Below, piece after piece: positions 36,558 to 45,648 of a stretch of 64,000 bases of DNA (positions within the stretch are counted from its first letter, which is position 1; the number at the start of each line of letters is the position of its first letter). Below the pieces are notes generated by a model, which searched no databases, was not told the DNA's origin, and saw only the letters and a program-made list of their open reading frames with translations. The stretch comes from G963665595 sp963665595 (GTDB taxonomy: Bacteria > Actinomycetota > Coriobacteriia > Coriobacteriales > CADBOM01). Location of the stretch: positions 682,001 to 746,000 of the forward strand of contig CAXXJK010000004.1 in NCBI GenBank assembly GCA_963665595.2, written 5' to 3'. The position numbers and the translations under genes were made by a program.

Positions 36558-37838
36558 CTAGTTCCAGCTACGAAAAATCGTTTGGTCACGATCGGGGCCA
36601 ACTGAAATAATAGACAGAGGAGCTCCAGCCAGCTTCTCAAGATATTCGATGTAGTTGCGCGCCTCAACGGGTAACTCTTCGTAGCTACGACAATGAGAGA
36701 TGTCGACCTTCCAGCCCGGCATCTCCTCATATACAGGAACAGCACGTTGGAAGTCAGCTTGGCGAGATGGCACCGTCTTATATATCTGACCGTCCACATC
36801 ATAAGCCACGCAGATGCGTATGGTTTCAAGCACAGACAGTACGTCAAGTTTTGTGAGACATATATCAGTCAATCCGTTTACCTGCACCGCGTAACGCATA
36901 ATAACTGCGTCAAACCAACCACAGCGCCGTTGACGCCCGGTGGTCACACCATACTCACCACCAACCTGAGTAAGCGTATCTCCTGTTTCATCCATGAGTT
37001 CAGTGGGAAACGGACCCATACCCACGCGCGTCACATACGCCTTGGCGATGCCGAGAACCTTCTCAATGTGACGGGGGCCCACACCGGTGCCAATGATAGC
37101 GCCACCAGATGTGCACGACGAGCTAGTAACAAATGGATAGGTACCATGATCGATATCAAGTAACGTACCTTGGGCGCCCTCAAAAAATATCCGCTTTCCC
37201 GCCGTAATCGCTTCATTCAAAAGCGCTTCGGTATCCACGATCATGGGAACAATGCGTTTAGCATATGCCATATACTGTTCGGTTATCTGGTCTACGGTAT
37301 AAGGAGCGAGATCGTGTACTTTGGTAAGAATAGCGTTTTTCTGCGTGAGTACCATAGCAAGTCTTTCGCGGAAACGCTCTTCATCTTCAAGATCTTGCAT
37401 ACGCAGGCCGATACGTGCCACTTTGTCCTGGTACGCAGGGCCAATACCGCGATTGGTTGTGCCGATTTTCTTGTCGCCTAGCTTGGCTTCTGAGGCGCCA
37501 TCACAGTCGACATGATAGGGCATGATGAGATGAGCATTGCTCGAGACGATCAGACGTTGCGTGGAAAATCCAGCATCTTCAAGATGATCCATCTCCTCAA
37601 GAAGCACGCGAGGATCGATCACACAACCATTGGCGATAACGGGAACACAATTTTCATACATGATTCCTGAGGGAATAAGATGTAGTGCAAGCGTAACATC
37701 TCCGTGAATGACGGTATGCCCCGCATTATTGCCCCCTTGATAGCGAACAACGTAATCATAGTTTTGTGCGAGGAGGTCGGTGATCTTCCCTTTACCCTCA
37801 TCGCCCCATTGAGCTCCGACAAGAACTGTACCAGACAT
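36558..37838 (-). CDS. purA: Adenylosuccinate synthetase
   Basis: 426 residues, the normal length. Catalytic and IMP/GTP-binding motifs are intact: GAQWGDEGKGK (about residues 8-18), QGGNNAGHTV, GRGIGPAY-like NRGIGPAYQDK, EGAQGTLLDID, TTGRQRRCGWFD and SVGPDRDQTI at the end. It makes adenylosuccinate from IMP and aspartate, the first step to AMP. It follows the ATPase gene by about 75 bp in the same direction with its own AGGATAT site, in a dnaB-proximal setting as in Bacillus. Confidence 0.97.
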   Translation of the reverse strand: MSGTVLVGAQWGDEGKGKITDLLAQNYDYVVRYQGGNNAGHTVIHGDVTLALHLIPSGIMYENCVPVIANGCVIDPRVLLEEMDHLEDAGFSTQRLIVSSNAHLIMPYHVDCDGASEAKLGDKKIGTTNRGIGPAYQDKVARIGLRMQDLEDEERFRERLAMVLTQKNAILTKVHDLAPYTVDQITEQYMAYAKRIVPMIVDTEALLNEAITAGKRIFFEGAQGTLLDIDHGTYPFVTSSSCTSGGAIIGTGVGPRHIEKVLGIAKAYVTRVGMGPFPTELMDETGDTLTQVGGEYGVTTGRQRRCGWFDAVIMRYAVQVNGLTDICLTKLDVLSVLETIRICVAYDVDGQIYKTVPSRQADFQRAVPVYEEMPGWKVDISHCRSYEELPVEARNYIEYLEKLAGAPLSIISVGPDRDQTIFRSWN

Positions 37839-37914
37839 GTAGGATATCCTTTTCTACCTATGCGCAACAGCGATACTGATCATTCCAAAGCAACGTATCC
37901 TCAAGACCCGCCCA

Positions 37915-40227
37915 TTATAAAGCGATACAATTGATGCTAGGATCAAGTTGCCGTAAAAGCATAACAATTTCTTGATGGCTCGTCGACATGATAACTTGCC
38001 GATGACGAGCCAACTCTATCAGAGCGCGAGCAGCACCTATTCGTCGGTTATCATCAAAATGTACCAGAATATCATCGGCGACAACCGGCAATCCACGACC
38101 CACATCATCGGCGACAATCAACACAGCGATACGTAAAGCAAGATACACCTGCTGCAACGTACCCGTTGACAAAAATTCAGGAGAAAACTCTCGATGAGCA
38201 GCATCGCTGATGATGATGCGTTGGTCTGGCGTAATGCGCACGGCATTCCATGCACCACCGGTAATCAGCGTCAACAGTTCTCCTGCATGACGCAGCAGCA
38301 CCGGCTGAGCGTCTTTTTCCCAAAGTTCGATAGCCTGCTGAAGCAAATACTGCGCGATCACGAGCTCAGCACGACGTTTCATACTCTGTTTTAATTGAGC
38401 GTCAACAGCAAAACACATGCGTTTTGCCTCTTCGAGGGCGGTCTCGTCAAGCCCTTCGCGCAACATCTGTTCATACTCGCCAGCACGATGAATACCATCG
38501 TCTAGCTCATACTTGGCGTCGGCTGCTTCATGTTCAAGCTGGTCTACCAACAAAACAAGTTTCTCGTTAAGCGCATCAACTGTCTGAACATCAAATTGCT
38601 CCATAACAAGATGTTGTTTTCTTTCTAAAGAAGCAATATGACGTTCCGCGGCAGCACAAGCATCTTGCAGCGCCTCCCACTGACCTTGAAGATGAGCCAT
38701 CGACCTGCTACGCTCATTAAGTAAAGGCAACTGCGCGATAAGCTCTGAGAAAAGCGCTACCGCCGATGCCCCATCCATTACCCTCGCGTCGAAACGCCGT
38801 GCATGCTCAACCAGTATCTGCTCCTGATCATGACGCTTTTTTTCTGCTTGCTTAAGAAATAACTCCGCCCGTGCCACCGTTGTCATCAGTGACTGCATCT
38901 CTGATGCCTTCTGCTGCTCCGCCAGTGCATCCTCAGCGAGAGGAGTCTTCTTCCTCAAAGCTATGAGCATCGTGAATATACCCGCCGCACCCTCAAGACC
39001 GGCGAGAGCGTAATCCACCATCGAGTTTGTCGCGTATCCCACCACACCGGTAATCGCGCCGATAATGATGAGTAACAAAGCAATCAGAAAAAAGCGATGA
39101 TTCTCACTCGAACGGCCTTTGCGCATAGCGGATGCCTGAATTACTCTCGGGGAAGGAGTGGCGAGAGTTTCTCCCTCGACGCCACAAAACACGGCAAGAG
39201 CCTCAGCAGCGAAAGCAGCTTCGGTTTTTCTTTCTTCTTCCCGCGCATAAGCACTGCGATAGATAGTGACGGCCTCCTGAAAAGCAGGAAACTCCTTCTG
39301 ACGTTCAAGGCGATAAGCCTCATGAGGAGAAAGTGCGTCATCGCTTTGCAGTCTCTTATGAGTTTCTGCCTCTTCCCGTCGTAATGAATCTCGTTTTTCT
39401 CGAGCCTTCAGAAGATCGGCTCCCGTTCTGCGTGTAGATTCTTGAAGAGAGATCAGGTCACGTGTGCGCTGTTCACTATAAGACAAGCGCGTGCGAATCT
39501 CTGTTAATCTCATCGACAGCTCTGCAGCTTGAGCTCGAATTTCAAGTAAATCCCCCGAACGACGTTGCAACGCACGTTCTATGGCCTCAGCTTCTTCTAA
39601 CTGATGCTTGAGGCGAATAACAGCGCCTTCAACATTCTTGCGCTCTGACCCTGATTCTTTCACTTGTCGCGTTATCGTCTCATAGACGTCCACGGGCGAA
39701 GCAAGGTTGCCAGCGCTTGCCGACAGCAATTTTGAAAGCGCGTTGCTTTTAACCTCTAGTTCAGATAATTCAAAGGAGTCGAAATTGAAAATGGAATTAT
39801 AGGTTATCTTGTCAGTACTCTGCGTGAGATCCCTGAAGGCCTCGTCCCAAAATACTCCGCGATGAGTGATAACGGTCATCTGTTCGGTTGTTTCAGACGA
39901 ACGGATAAGTTCCCATTCGCCCACATCGCCTGCCATTACCAAAGATCCCGCACGCCGCCGATGAGCACTACGTTTGGGCACACCCTGAGAATCAAGTGTT
40001 CCGGAAAACGGTTCGTAGGGATTAGGAGTCTCCTTGCGCGTCAGCCACCCAAATAGTATCTGGCTGATAAATGATGAAAGCGTTGACTTCCCCGCTTCAT
40101 TGACACCAAACAAAATATTAAAGCCCGGCTCAAAGGGACCTATCGTCTGCTGATTGTATTTTCCAAAACAGGTAAGAATAGCTTCTTTGAGAAAAACATT
40201 CCCCTTGTCGACAGTTTGATCACTCAT
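37915..40227 (-). CDS. YhaN-like AAA/SMC-type ATPase
   Basis: 770 residues. The N-terminal half-ATPase has Walker A GVNEAGKST; long coiled coils follow, interrupted about midway by two adjacent membrane segments (FFLIALLLIIIGAITG and VDYALAGLEGAAGIFTMLI), as in Bacillus YhaN; the C-terminal half has the signature SPEFLSTGTLQQVYLALRIAV and Walker B PVVADDILVHFDD. It is the Rad50-like partner of the upstream nuclease. Alternative starts GTG 40236 and ATG 40233 overlap the upstream stop; I take the ATG at 40227 with GGTGAT upstream. Presumed role: DNA end processing at the membrane. Confidence 0.85.
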   Translation of the reverse strand: MSDQTVDKGNVFLKEAILTCFGKYNQQTIGPFEPGFNILFGVNEAGKSTLSSFISQILFGWLTRKETPNPYEPFSGTLDSQGVPKRSAHRRRAGSLVMAGDVGEWELIRSSETTEQMTVITHRGVFWDEAFRDLTQSTDKITYNSIFNFDSFELSELEVKSNALSKLLSASAGNLASPVDVYETITRQVKESGSERKNVEGAVIRLKHQLEEAEAIERALQRRSGDLLEIRAQAAELSMRLTEIRTRLSYSEQRTRDLISLQESTRRTGADLLKAREKRDSLRREEAETHKRLQSDDALSPHEAYRLERQKEFPAFQEAVTIYRSAYAREEERKTEAAFAAEALAVFCGVEGETLATPSPRVIQASAMRKGRSSENHRFFLIALLLIIIGAITGVVGYATNSMVDYALAGLEGAAGIFTMLIALRKKTPLAEDALAEQQKASEMQSLMTTVARAELFLKQAEKKRHDQEQILVEHARRFDARVMDGASAVALFSELIAQLPLLNERSRSMAHLQGQWEALQDACAAAERHIASLERKQHLVMEQFDVQTVDALNEKLVLLVDQLEHEAADAKYELDDGIHRAGEYEQMLREGLDETALEEAKRMCFAVDAQLKQSMKRRAELVIAQYLLQQAIELWEKDAQPVLLRHAGELLTLITGGAWNAVRITPDQRIIISDAAHREFSPEFLSTGTLQQVYLALRIAVLIVADDVGRGLPVVADDILVHFDDNRRIGAARALIELARHRQVIMSTSHQEIVMLLRQLDPSINCIAL

Positions 40228-41542
40228 AATCATCACCGCTGTTCACCAGCAGCTCAAGACATCGGTCCGTCGCACGTGCAAGCAACTCTGCAGGAGAACA
40301 GTCTCTAAACGCATAGTCAAGATGATCGGTGGTAGAAAGTTCATCAAGCAATGCAGCGAGACGCGAAGGATCCCTCTCAAGATCATATGACTGAGCAAGC
40401 AGTACAGAAGGAAACAGGCCTTCGTTCATAAGAACCTGTCGATCAATAACCGGATGTACGTGATTCGTAAGTTCAACAAAGTAGAAATCTTGATAATGAG
40501 TCTCCAACGCTTCAAGAAACTGATTACCCCTATAGGTATCAGTGAGTTCATGAAAGAGCGAGGATGTTCCGCGTAGATGAAGACGAATGAAATACTTCAA
40601 ACGAGCTTGTATGTGATCTTTCAGTAACGCCAGAAATCGTTGGTCTTCTTCAAGCATCCGTTCAACATCGAGCAAAGAGACACAGTCGGTCACATCTAGC
40701 ACTATCTCTTGCCAGACAATACGGGATGTAGGTATGCGCTCCACCGTAGTGACCTTGTGATCATCAACATGCACCCAACAACAGCTCTGCATGCCATCAT
40801 CTTTTTTCTGCATCCCCTGAGGAGGTCCTGAATAAACCAGCGGGGGTATCCGATATGCCTCAGGTGGTTGATGAATATGGCCAAGCGCCCAATAGTCGAT
40901 ACCGCGATCCCTGAGCGTTGCCGGTTTAATCTCGATGGGCTCTGGATTGAGAGAAAGGCCGGTATGCAGCACACCTATCGTATAGATGTCCTGCAATGGA
41001 TAAAGGTCACTCGGCGATACGTCTTCGGTGCCCGCAGCACATGTAATATACTCAAGCCCTTCTGCGCGAGAAAGTCCTTTTGAAAGATCATCGAGAGGTT
41101 TATTTATCAGCCAGCTGCGCCCCACCAATAGCGCAACGGGTTCACCGGTATCTGAGTCACGGTGCAAAAATGCGCAGGGAGCCTCCGGCGAAAATATGTG
41201 CACGTTGGAAGGCAACGTAGTAATTTCTCGCGACCAGATTGAATAATGATCATGATTGCCCGTGACCAGATAGACGGCAATGCCTGAATCTTGAAGATGC
41301 TTCATACCACGCACAAATATGCTGAGCGCCTTATAGGAAACCTGTTGTCCATCGAAGATATCGCCAGCAATGATAAGAAAATCAACCTGTTTACTTATAC
41401 ATAGCTGAATAAGATCATCAAACGTGTGATAGAGCACCTCACGCACCGCTTCGCGCAATGCCTCTGACAGTCGAGCGAGTCCCTTGAATTCACGCCCTAG
41501 GTGCAAATCGGCTGTGTGTATGAAAGTGAATTCATGCCGCAT
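40220..41542 (-). CDS. YhaO-like metallophosphoesterase (SbcD/Mre11-type nuclease)
   Basis: 440 residues. The metallophosphatase motifs are complete: FIHTADLHLG (residues 7-16), IAGDIFDGQ (about 57-65), VTGNHDHYS (about 93-101), GVLHTGLS and WALGHIHQP. This gives a two-metal nuclease related to SbcD and Mre11 with a C-terminal region specific to YhaO. It overlaps the next gene (ATPase) and starts 7 bp after dnaB, so the pair is probably translated with dnaB. A Mre11-Rad50-like complex is inferred. Confidence 0.88.
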   Translation of the reverse strand: MRHEFTFIHTADLHLGREFKGLARLSEALREAVREVLYHTFDDLIQLCISKQVDFLIIAGDIFDGQQVSYKALSIFVRGMKHLQDSGIAVYLVTGNHDHYSIWSREITTLPSNVHIFSPEAPCAFLHRDSDTGEPVALLVGRSWLINKPLDDLSKGLSRAEGLEYITCAAGTEDVSPSDLYPLQDIYTIGVLHTGLSLNPEPIEIKPATLRDRGIDYWALGHIHQPPEAYRIPPLVYSGPPQGMQKKDDGMQSCCWVHVDDHKVTTVERIPTSRIVWQEIVLDVTDCVSLLDVERMLEEDQRFLALLKDHIQARLKYFIRLHLRGTSSLFHELTDTYRGNQFLEALETHYQDFYFVELTNHVHPVIDRQVLMNEGLFPSVLLAQSYDLERDPSRLAALLDELSTTDHLDYAFRDCSPAELLARATDRCLELLVNSGDDYE

Positions 41543-41549
41543 GGTATCG

Positions 41550-42944
41550 CTAGTTACGCGAATACAGATCGGAAAATCTTGTCATTTCCTTTTTGAAGGA
41601 AAGGTTCACGTCGGCAAGTGGTCCGTTTCTATGTTTGCCGATGATCACCAAAGCCGTCCCATCTTCGGGGCGCCCCACCTGAGATGACTCTTCCTCAGAA
41701 AGAGAACGATCAATAAACATGACCACGTCAGCGTCCTGCTCGATAGAGCCTGATTCGCGCAGATCAGAGAGCATCGGCCGGCGATCACGTCGGTTTTCGA
41801 CATTACGCGAGAGCTGCGAAAGTGCTACGATGGGTATTTTGAGCTCCTTGGCAAGCACCTTGAGCCCACGCGAAAACTCCGCAACCTCAAGGTGACGATC
41901 TCGATTGGGCCGTCCTTTTGATTCCATGAGTTGGAGATAATCTATAACGATGAGCCCACTTTCTGCTCCACGTAACTGCCGACGAGCTTTACTACGTAAT
42001 TCCGTAAGAGAAAGTCCTGGCGTGTCGTCAACCCAGAAATCAAGCTTTTCTAAGTCGGCTGAACCTTTAACCAGCAACGTCCAATCAGCTTCAGTCATCG
42101 TAGCATTACGCATCTTGTGTTGATCAATATGAGATTCGCAGCATAATATACGTTGTGTCAACTGCTCACAGGGCATCTCCAATGAGAAGAAACAGACGCG
42201 CGTACCCGTCTTTGCGGCATTGACCGCCATGTTCAAAGCAAAAGCGGTTTTTCCCACGCCCGGTCGAGCGGCAAGAATAATAAGATCGCCCGCTCGCATG
42301 CCCGCAAGAACCTTATCGATATCGCGAAATCCGGTTGAAACACCTTGAATATTAGATTTTGAAAGCGCGAGGCGCTCAAGTAATTCATACGTCTCTCCTA
42401 CTGAATCAGAGAGCAACTTAAATGAGTTTCCAACCCTCTTCTGAGTCACATCGAAGATGAGCTTCTCAGCTTCTTCGACTACTTCGTCAGCATTATCGGG
42501 AGCATCATAAGAAAGCGCATTGATCCGTGTGGCGGCACGAATCAGATCGCGTAGTAACGCCTGACGCTCTACGATACGCGCATGGTAACTCCAGTTGGTA
42601 ATAGCAAAGGAGTTCTCTCCTAACTCAAAAAGGTAGGCCTTACCACCTATTTTATCAAGATTAGATTGCGTTTCCAGCCTATCGGATACCGTCAGCTGAT
42701 CGATGGGAAATCCTTGGGCATCGAGGTCGACCATCGCTTGAAATATAAACTGATGAGCCGGACGATAGAATTGTTCGGCGTTAAGACGCTCAAGAGCCTC
42801 AGCGCAAACCCCTTTATCAAACATCATGGCAGCGAGAACTGCCTTTTCAGCATCATTGTTTTGGGGAATCATCTGAGCAGGAAAACCGCCGGAAGATTCT
42901 CCTCGATAGGATTCGTCTGTTGCTCTGCGATCTTCGTAGGACAT
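41550..42944 (-). CDS. dnaB: Replicative DNA helicase
   Basis: 464 residues. The N-terminal DnaB domain begins at IPQNNDAEKAVLAAMM (about residue 27), and the C-terminal RecA-like domain has Walker A AARPGVGKTAFAL (about 220-232), SLEMPCEQL, LIVIDYLQLM and ALSQLSRNVENR. No intein is present. It unwinds DNA ahead of the replication fork. AAGGAG precedes the ATG. The position downstream of rplI, with one gene and an IS element in between, matches the common rpsF-ssb-rpsR-rplI-dnaB order. Confidence 0.96.
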   Translation of the reverse strand: MSYEDRRATDESYRGESSGGFPAQMIPQNNDAEKAVLAAMMFDKGVCAEALERLNAEQFYRPAHQFIFQAMVDLDAQGFPIDQLTVSDRLETQSNLDKIGGKAYLFELGENSFAITNWSYHARIVERQALLRDLIRAATRINALSYDAPDNADEVVEEAEKLIFDVTQKRVGNSFKLLSDSVGETYELLERLALSKSNIQGVSTGFRDIDKVLAGMRAGDLIILAARPGVGKTAFALNMAVNAAKTGTRVCFFSLEMPCEQLTQRILCCESHIDQHKMRNATMTEADWTLLVKGSADLEKLDFWVDDTPGLSLTELRSKARRQLRGAESGLIVIDYLQLMESKGRPNRDRHLEVAEFSRGLKVLAKELKIPIVALSQLSRNVENRRDRRPMLSDLRESGSIEQDADVVMFIDRSLSEEESSQVGRPEDGTALVIIGKHRNGPLADVNLSFKKEMTRFSDLYSRN

Positions 42945-43259
42945 AACAACTCCTTGTTTTTAGCCTCTGGATTGTACATGGTACCAGACCTGAGAGACAC
43001 TTTCGATGAAGCTGTTTCAGCGTATCTCATCTATTTTTTGAAATACCCAATATTGTCAAAGGCTATTGTGAAAATACTAAGCCGCAAACAAGCCGCTTTT
43101 TGTAAATTTTCACATTTTTCACAGGACTCAGTGAATTGTTTTCTACAGCTTTTTCTATTTTCATTTGCGATTTTCTCTCCATATTCAAACACCAAACTTT
43201 TCCACATGCGACAATAGCACATACATCCAAACATCGAAATATTTCTTGGTGAAGGACCT
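42945..43259. other. AT-rich intergenic region between dnaB and the HAD gene
   Basis: About 315 bp with no supported gene. It is T-rich and carries TTTTCACA twice (about 43106 and 43115) and TTTTCCACA (43197-43205), which resemble degraded DnaA boxes but do not match TTATCCACA. It must hold the divergent promoters of dnaB and the HAD gene. Confidence 0.35.
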
Positions 43260-43940
43260 ATGATATCGTTTCCTGAAATAGACCGAATAGGTTGTAAAAA
43301 ATCATCATTTGAGGGTGTCGTTTTTGATTTTGACGGCACCCTTGCGGATTCCATGCATGTCTGGGATAACGTTGACCGCCACTTTTGTGATCGCTATGGT
43401 TTGGTATTACCTGCCAGTTATAGTGATTCTATAGTGGGCCTCGGCTTTGAAGGAACCGCCCAATATTTTATCGACGAGCTCGGTCTTAAAATGAGTGTTG
43501 AAGAGTGCTGCGAAAAATTCAACGAACTTGTCTATGAAGACTATCGTAGCAACATCCGTTTGAAGCCTGGTGCTTACGACTATCTCAAGAAACTTGCCGC
43601 ACGAGATGTGCCGTTAGCCATTGCCTCTTCGCTAAACGTCAAGCTTCTCACCGCCGGATTAGAGGCAAACGGTATCCATGATCTTTTCCGTTCATTTTCT
43701 CTCTGCGATGAACTGAGCACGCACAAACGAGAAAGTACCGTCTTTCTTGCGGCGGCCGATTCCATCGGCATTGAGCCTGAGCGCTGTCTAGTGTTTGAAG
43801 ATATCGTGCCTGCGGTAAAGAGTGCTCAGCGTGTCGGTATGACTACCGTCGCCGTTCTTGACGACAGTGAAGCACAAGACAGTAACACCATCATGCACGT
43901 TGCTGATGGCTATATTAAAGACTTCACTCAGCTACTCTAA
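43260..43940 (+). CDS. HAD superfamily phosphatase (beta-phosphoglucomutase-like)
   Basis: 226 residues. HAD motif I DFDGTLAD (residues 23-30) contains both catalytic aspartates, motif II is IASSL (about 121-125), the Lys of motif III is in HKRES, and motif IV is FEDIVPA. The cap after motif I is helical, as in beta-phosphoglucomutase and phosphoglycolate phosphatase. Substrate unknown. GAAGGA precedes the ATG. The IS200 copy 2 begins 3 bp past its stop, so its original downstream context is altered. Confidence 0.85.
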   Translation: MISFPEIDRIGCKKSSFEGVVFDFDGTLADSMHVWDNVDRHFCDRYGLVLPASYSDSIVGLGFEGTAQYFIDELGLKMSVEECCEKFNELVYEDYRSNIRLKPGAYDYLKKLAARDVPLAIASSLNVKLLTAGLEANGIHDLFRSFSLCDELSTHKRESTVFLAAADSIGIEPERCLVFEDIVPAVKSAQRVGMTTVAVLDDSEAQDSNTIMHVADGYIKDFTQLL

Positions 43941-43942
43941 AT

Positions 43943-44712
43943 ATCATGAACCACCCCTCAAAGGGGTGGTTTGCTCTGGGCCTATAAGGCCAAGGTGTAC
44001 CGGCAGCGCCTAAAGGCGCTTGTCTTTCTCTTCGTTCAAGCCGTATTGCCGTTAACTCGTAGCAAGCCGCTTGAAGCGGCTTTTGTATTACCTGACTACC
44101 CCTTAAAGGGGTCTTCGTATTCTTTGATGCTCAATTTATCTAATGCGATATCGTGGGCTTCCTGTTCCCTGATGTACTTCGCGATAGTCGCTTCATTGAG
44201 ACCGACAGTCGATACATAATAGCCTTCTGACCAAAAGTGCCGGTTTCCGAACTTGTATTTCAGGTTTGCATGTTTATCAAACATCATCAGGGCGCTTTTT
44301 CCTTTCAGATATCCCATGAAACTTGATACCGATACTTTAGGTGGGATACTTACCAGCATATGCACGTGGTCGACCATGAGATGTCCTTCGATAATCTCAA
44401 CCCCTTTGTAGCTGCACAACTGCCTGAATATCTCTCCTAATGAATCTCGATATTGATTGTAGATTGCCTTCCTCCTATACTTCGGAGTGAACACGACGTG
44501 GTACTTGCACATCCACTTCGTGTGCGACAAACTATGTGCTTGGTTTGCCAAACTGACCACCTTCCCTTTGTAGCAGATACGACTTGAACACTTGTATCCT
44601 ACTACTTGGTAGGTGGTCTTTTTGGATGTGGTGAAACCTTCGACGCGCACCCGCATAGCGGGTGGTTGTTTGTCTCCGCTACTACGTAGCGAAGACAGGC
44701 TTGAAGCCTGAA
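43943..44712 (-). mobile_element. IS200/IS605-family insertion sequence, copy 2
   Basis: The second 770-bp copy, 16,125 bp from copy 1 and in the same orientation, with four substitutions between them. The change at 44009 restores perfect pairing in the hairpin AGCGCC/GGCGCT (copy 1 has a G-T pair there). It sits between the stops of the HAD gene (+) and rplI (-), and begins 3 bp past the terminator stem of rplI. The minus-strand sequence just outside the element differs from copy 1, so the target is at most a short T-rich word. Confidence 0.92.
44096..44551 (-). CDS. tnpA: IS200/IS605 family transposase TnpA (copy 2)
   Basis: 151 residues, identical in amino acids to the copy at 27971. The HUH motif HVHMLV and the tyrosine in EGYYVSTVG are intact. 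TTG at 44551 is chosen for the same reason: a GGAAGGTGG site upstream and the fact that the longer frame runs into host sequence. The perfect identity of the two coding regions implies recent transposition within this genome. Confidence 0.9.
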   Translation of the reverse strand: MANQAHSLSHTKWMCKYHVVFTPKYRRKAIYNQYRDSLGEIFRQLCSYKGVEIIEGHLMVDHVHMLVSIPPKVSVSSFMGYLKGKSALMMFDKHANLKYKFGNRHFWSEGYYVSTVGLNEATIAKYIREQEAHDIALDKLSIKEYEDPFKG

Positions 44713-44714
44713 TA

Positions 44715-44741
44715 CCAAGGGCCACCGTTGGTGGCCCTTGG
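44715..44741 (-). terminator. rplI operon terminator, cut by the IS200 insertion
   Basis: A 12-bp perfect stem CCAAGGGCCACC/GGTGGCCCTTGG. On the minus strand only TATT separates it from the IS, so the original T-run was probably displaced or lost by the insertion. Confidence 0.75.
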
Positions 44742-44766
44742 TGCGTATTCATACTGAATACAAATA

Positions 44767-45291
44767 CTATTCCGTGATGTCTTCGGAAACAACTTCCTCT
44801 ACAATCACTTCTTCTACAACTGTCTCTGCCTCAACAGGATTCTCGTACGTATCCCCAACATTGAGAATAAGTACAGCCTTTATGTCACGGTAGATCAGTA
44901 TATCGACCTCATGCTGTCCTGCAGTCTTGATGGCCTTGTGGATATAGATCTTCTTCCGATTGACCTCAATTCCGAGTTGCTCCTGAATTGCATCGGCAAT
45001 TACCTGAGCCGTAATCGAGCCAAACAGTTGACCTTCCGCACCAACTTTTGCGACAACAACAACAGACTTTCCGTTGAGAGCCTCAAACATCTTGTCTGCA
45101 GTATCGACGCGTGCCGCTTCGCGCTTTTTAATGTTGTGCTTGCGCAATTCAAGCTGCTTCAGGTTTCCTTCGGTTGCCTCAACTGCAATACCGCTTTTAA
45201 ACAGATAGTTTACGGCAAACCCTCGTGAAACTTCGACGACATCGCCTTCGCCGCCCTTACCTTTAAGTTCTTGAAGCAAAATGATCTTCAT
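44767..45291 (-). CDS. rplI: 50S ribosomal protein L9
   Basis: 174 residues. The N-terminal RNA-binding domain is typical (MKIILLQELKGKGGEGDVVEVSRGFAVNYL), and the linker helix and C-terminal domain (LFGSITAQVIADAI, NRKKIYIHKAIKTAGQHEVDI) are intact. The usual length is about 150; here a 25-residue acidic tail (EAETVVEEVIVEEVVSEDITE) is added. L9 binds 23S rRNA and suppresses frameshifting between crowded ribosomes. GGGAGG lies upstream. It follows rpsR by 17 bp in the rpsF-ssb-rpsR-rplI operon. Confidence 0.95.
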   Translation of the reverse strand: MKIILLQELKGKGGEGDVVEVSRGFAVNYLFKSGIAVEATEGNLKQLELRKHNIKKREAARVDTADKMFEALNGKSVVVVAKVGAEGQLFGSITAQVIADAIQEQLGIEVNRKKIYIHKAIKTAGQHEVDILIYRDIKAVLILNVGDTYENPVEAETVVEEVIVEEVVSEDITE

Positions 45292-45308
45292 AACTATACC
45301 GCACCTCC

Positions 45309-45572
45309 CTAAGAACGCGATTTGCGATCAACACGACCGCTCACCACGGGTACGGTATAAGGAACCAACGCCATCTCGCGAGCACGTTTGATGGCAGATG
45401 CGATCTCGTGTTGATGTTGGGTGCATGCACCGGTAACACGACGCGGCTTGATCTTGCCACGATCAGTCATATAACGACGCAACAAATTCGTGTCTTTATA
45501 ATCAATGTACTCCACATGCTCTTTGCAGAACTGGCAGTACTTCTGACGTGGTACGCGTTGATATTCGGCCAT
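45309..45572 (-). CDS. rpsR: 30S ribosomal protein S18
   Basis: 87 residues. The zinc-binding form is seen (YCQFCKEHVEYIDYKD, with ACTQHQ later), followed by the conserved RGKIKPRRVTGAC and IASAIKRAREMALVPY. S18 binds the platform of the small subunit as a heterodimer with S6. That partner, rpsF, is broken in this sequence, which makes the intact state of S18 notable. AAAGGAGG precedes the ATG. The gap to ssb is about 75 bp. Confidence 0.96.
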   Translation of the reverse strand: MAEYQRVPRQKYCQFCKEHVEYIDYKDTNLLRRYMTDRGKIKPRRVTGACTQHQHEIASAIKRAREMALVPYTVPVVSGRVDRKSRS

Positions 45573-45648
45573 AACAAACCCTCCTTTTCTTTATCATTAC
45601 CTGATGCTTAAAACATCGGTATCTCATTAATTGGTCTTCCTGCATGTA

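Noticed and set aside
36693..37163. 156-codon open frame opposite purA
   Set aside because: Antisense shadow of purA with His/Thr-rich composition and no family features.
43100..43210. DnaA-box cluster or replication origin
   Set aside because: Only TTTTCACA and TTTTCCACA words occur; none matches TTATCCACA, and dnaA is absent.
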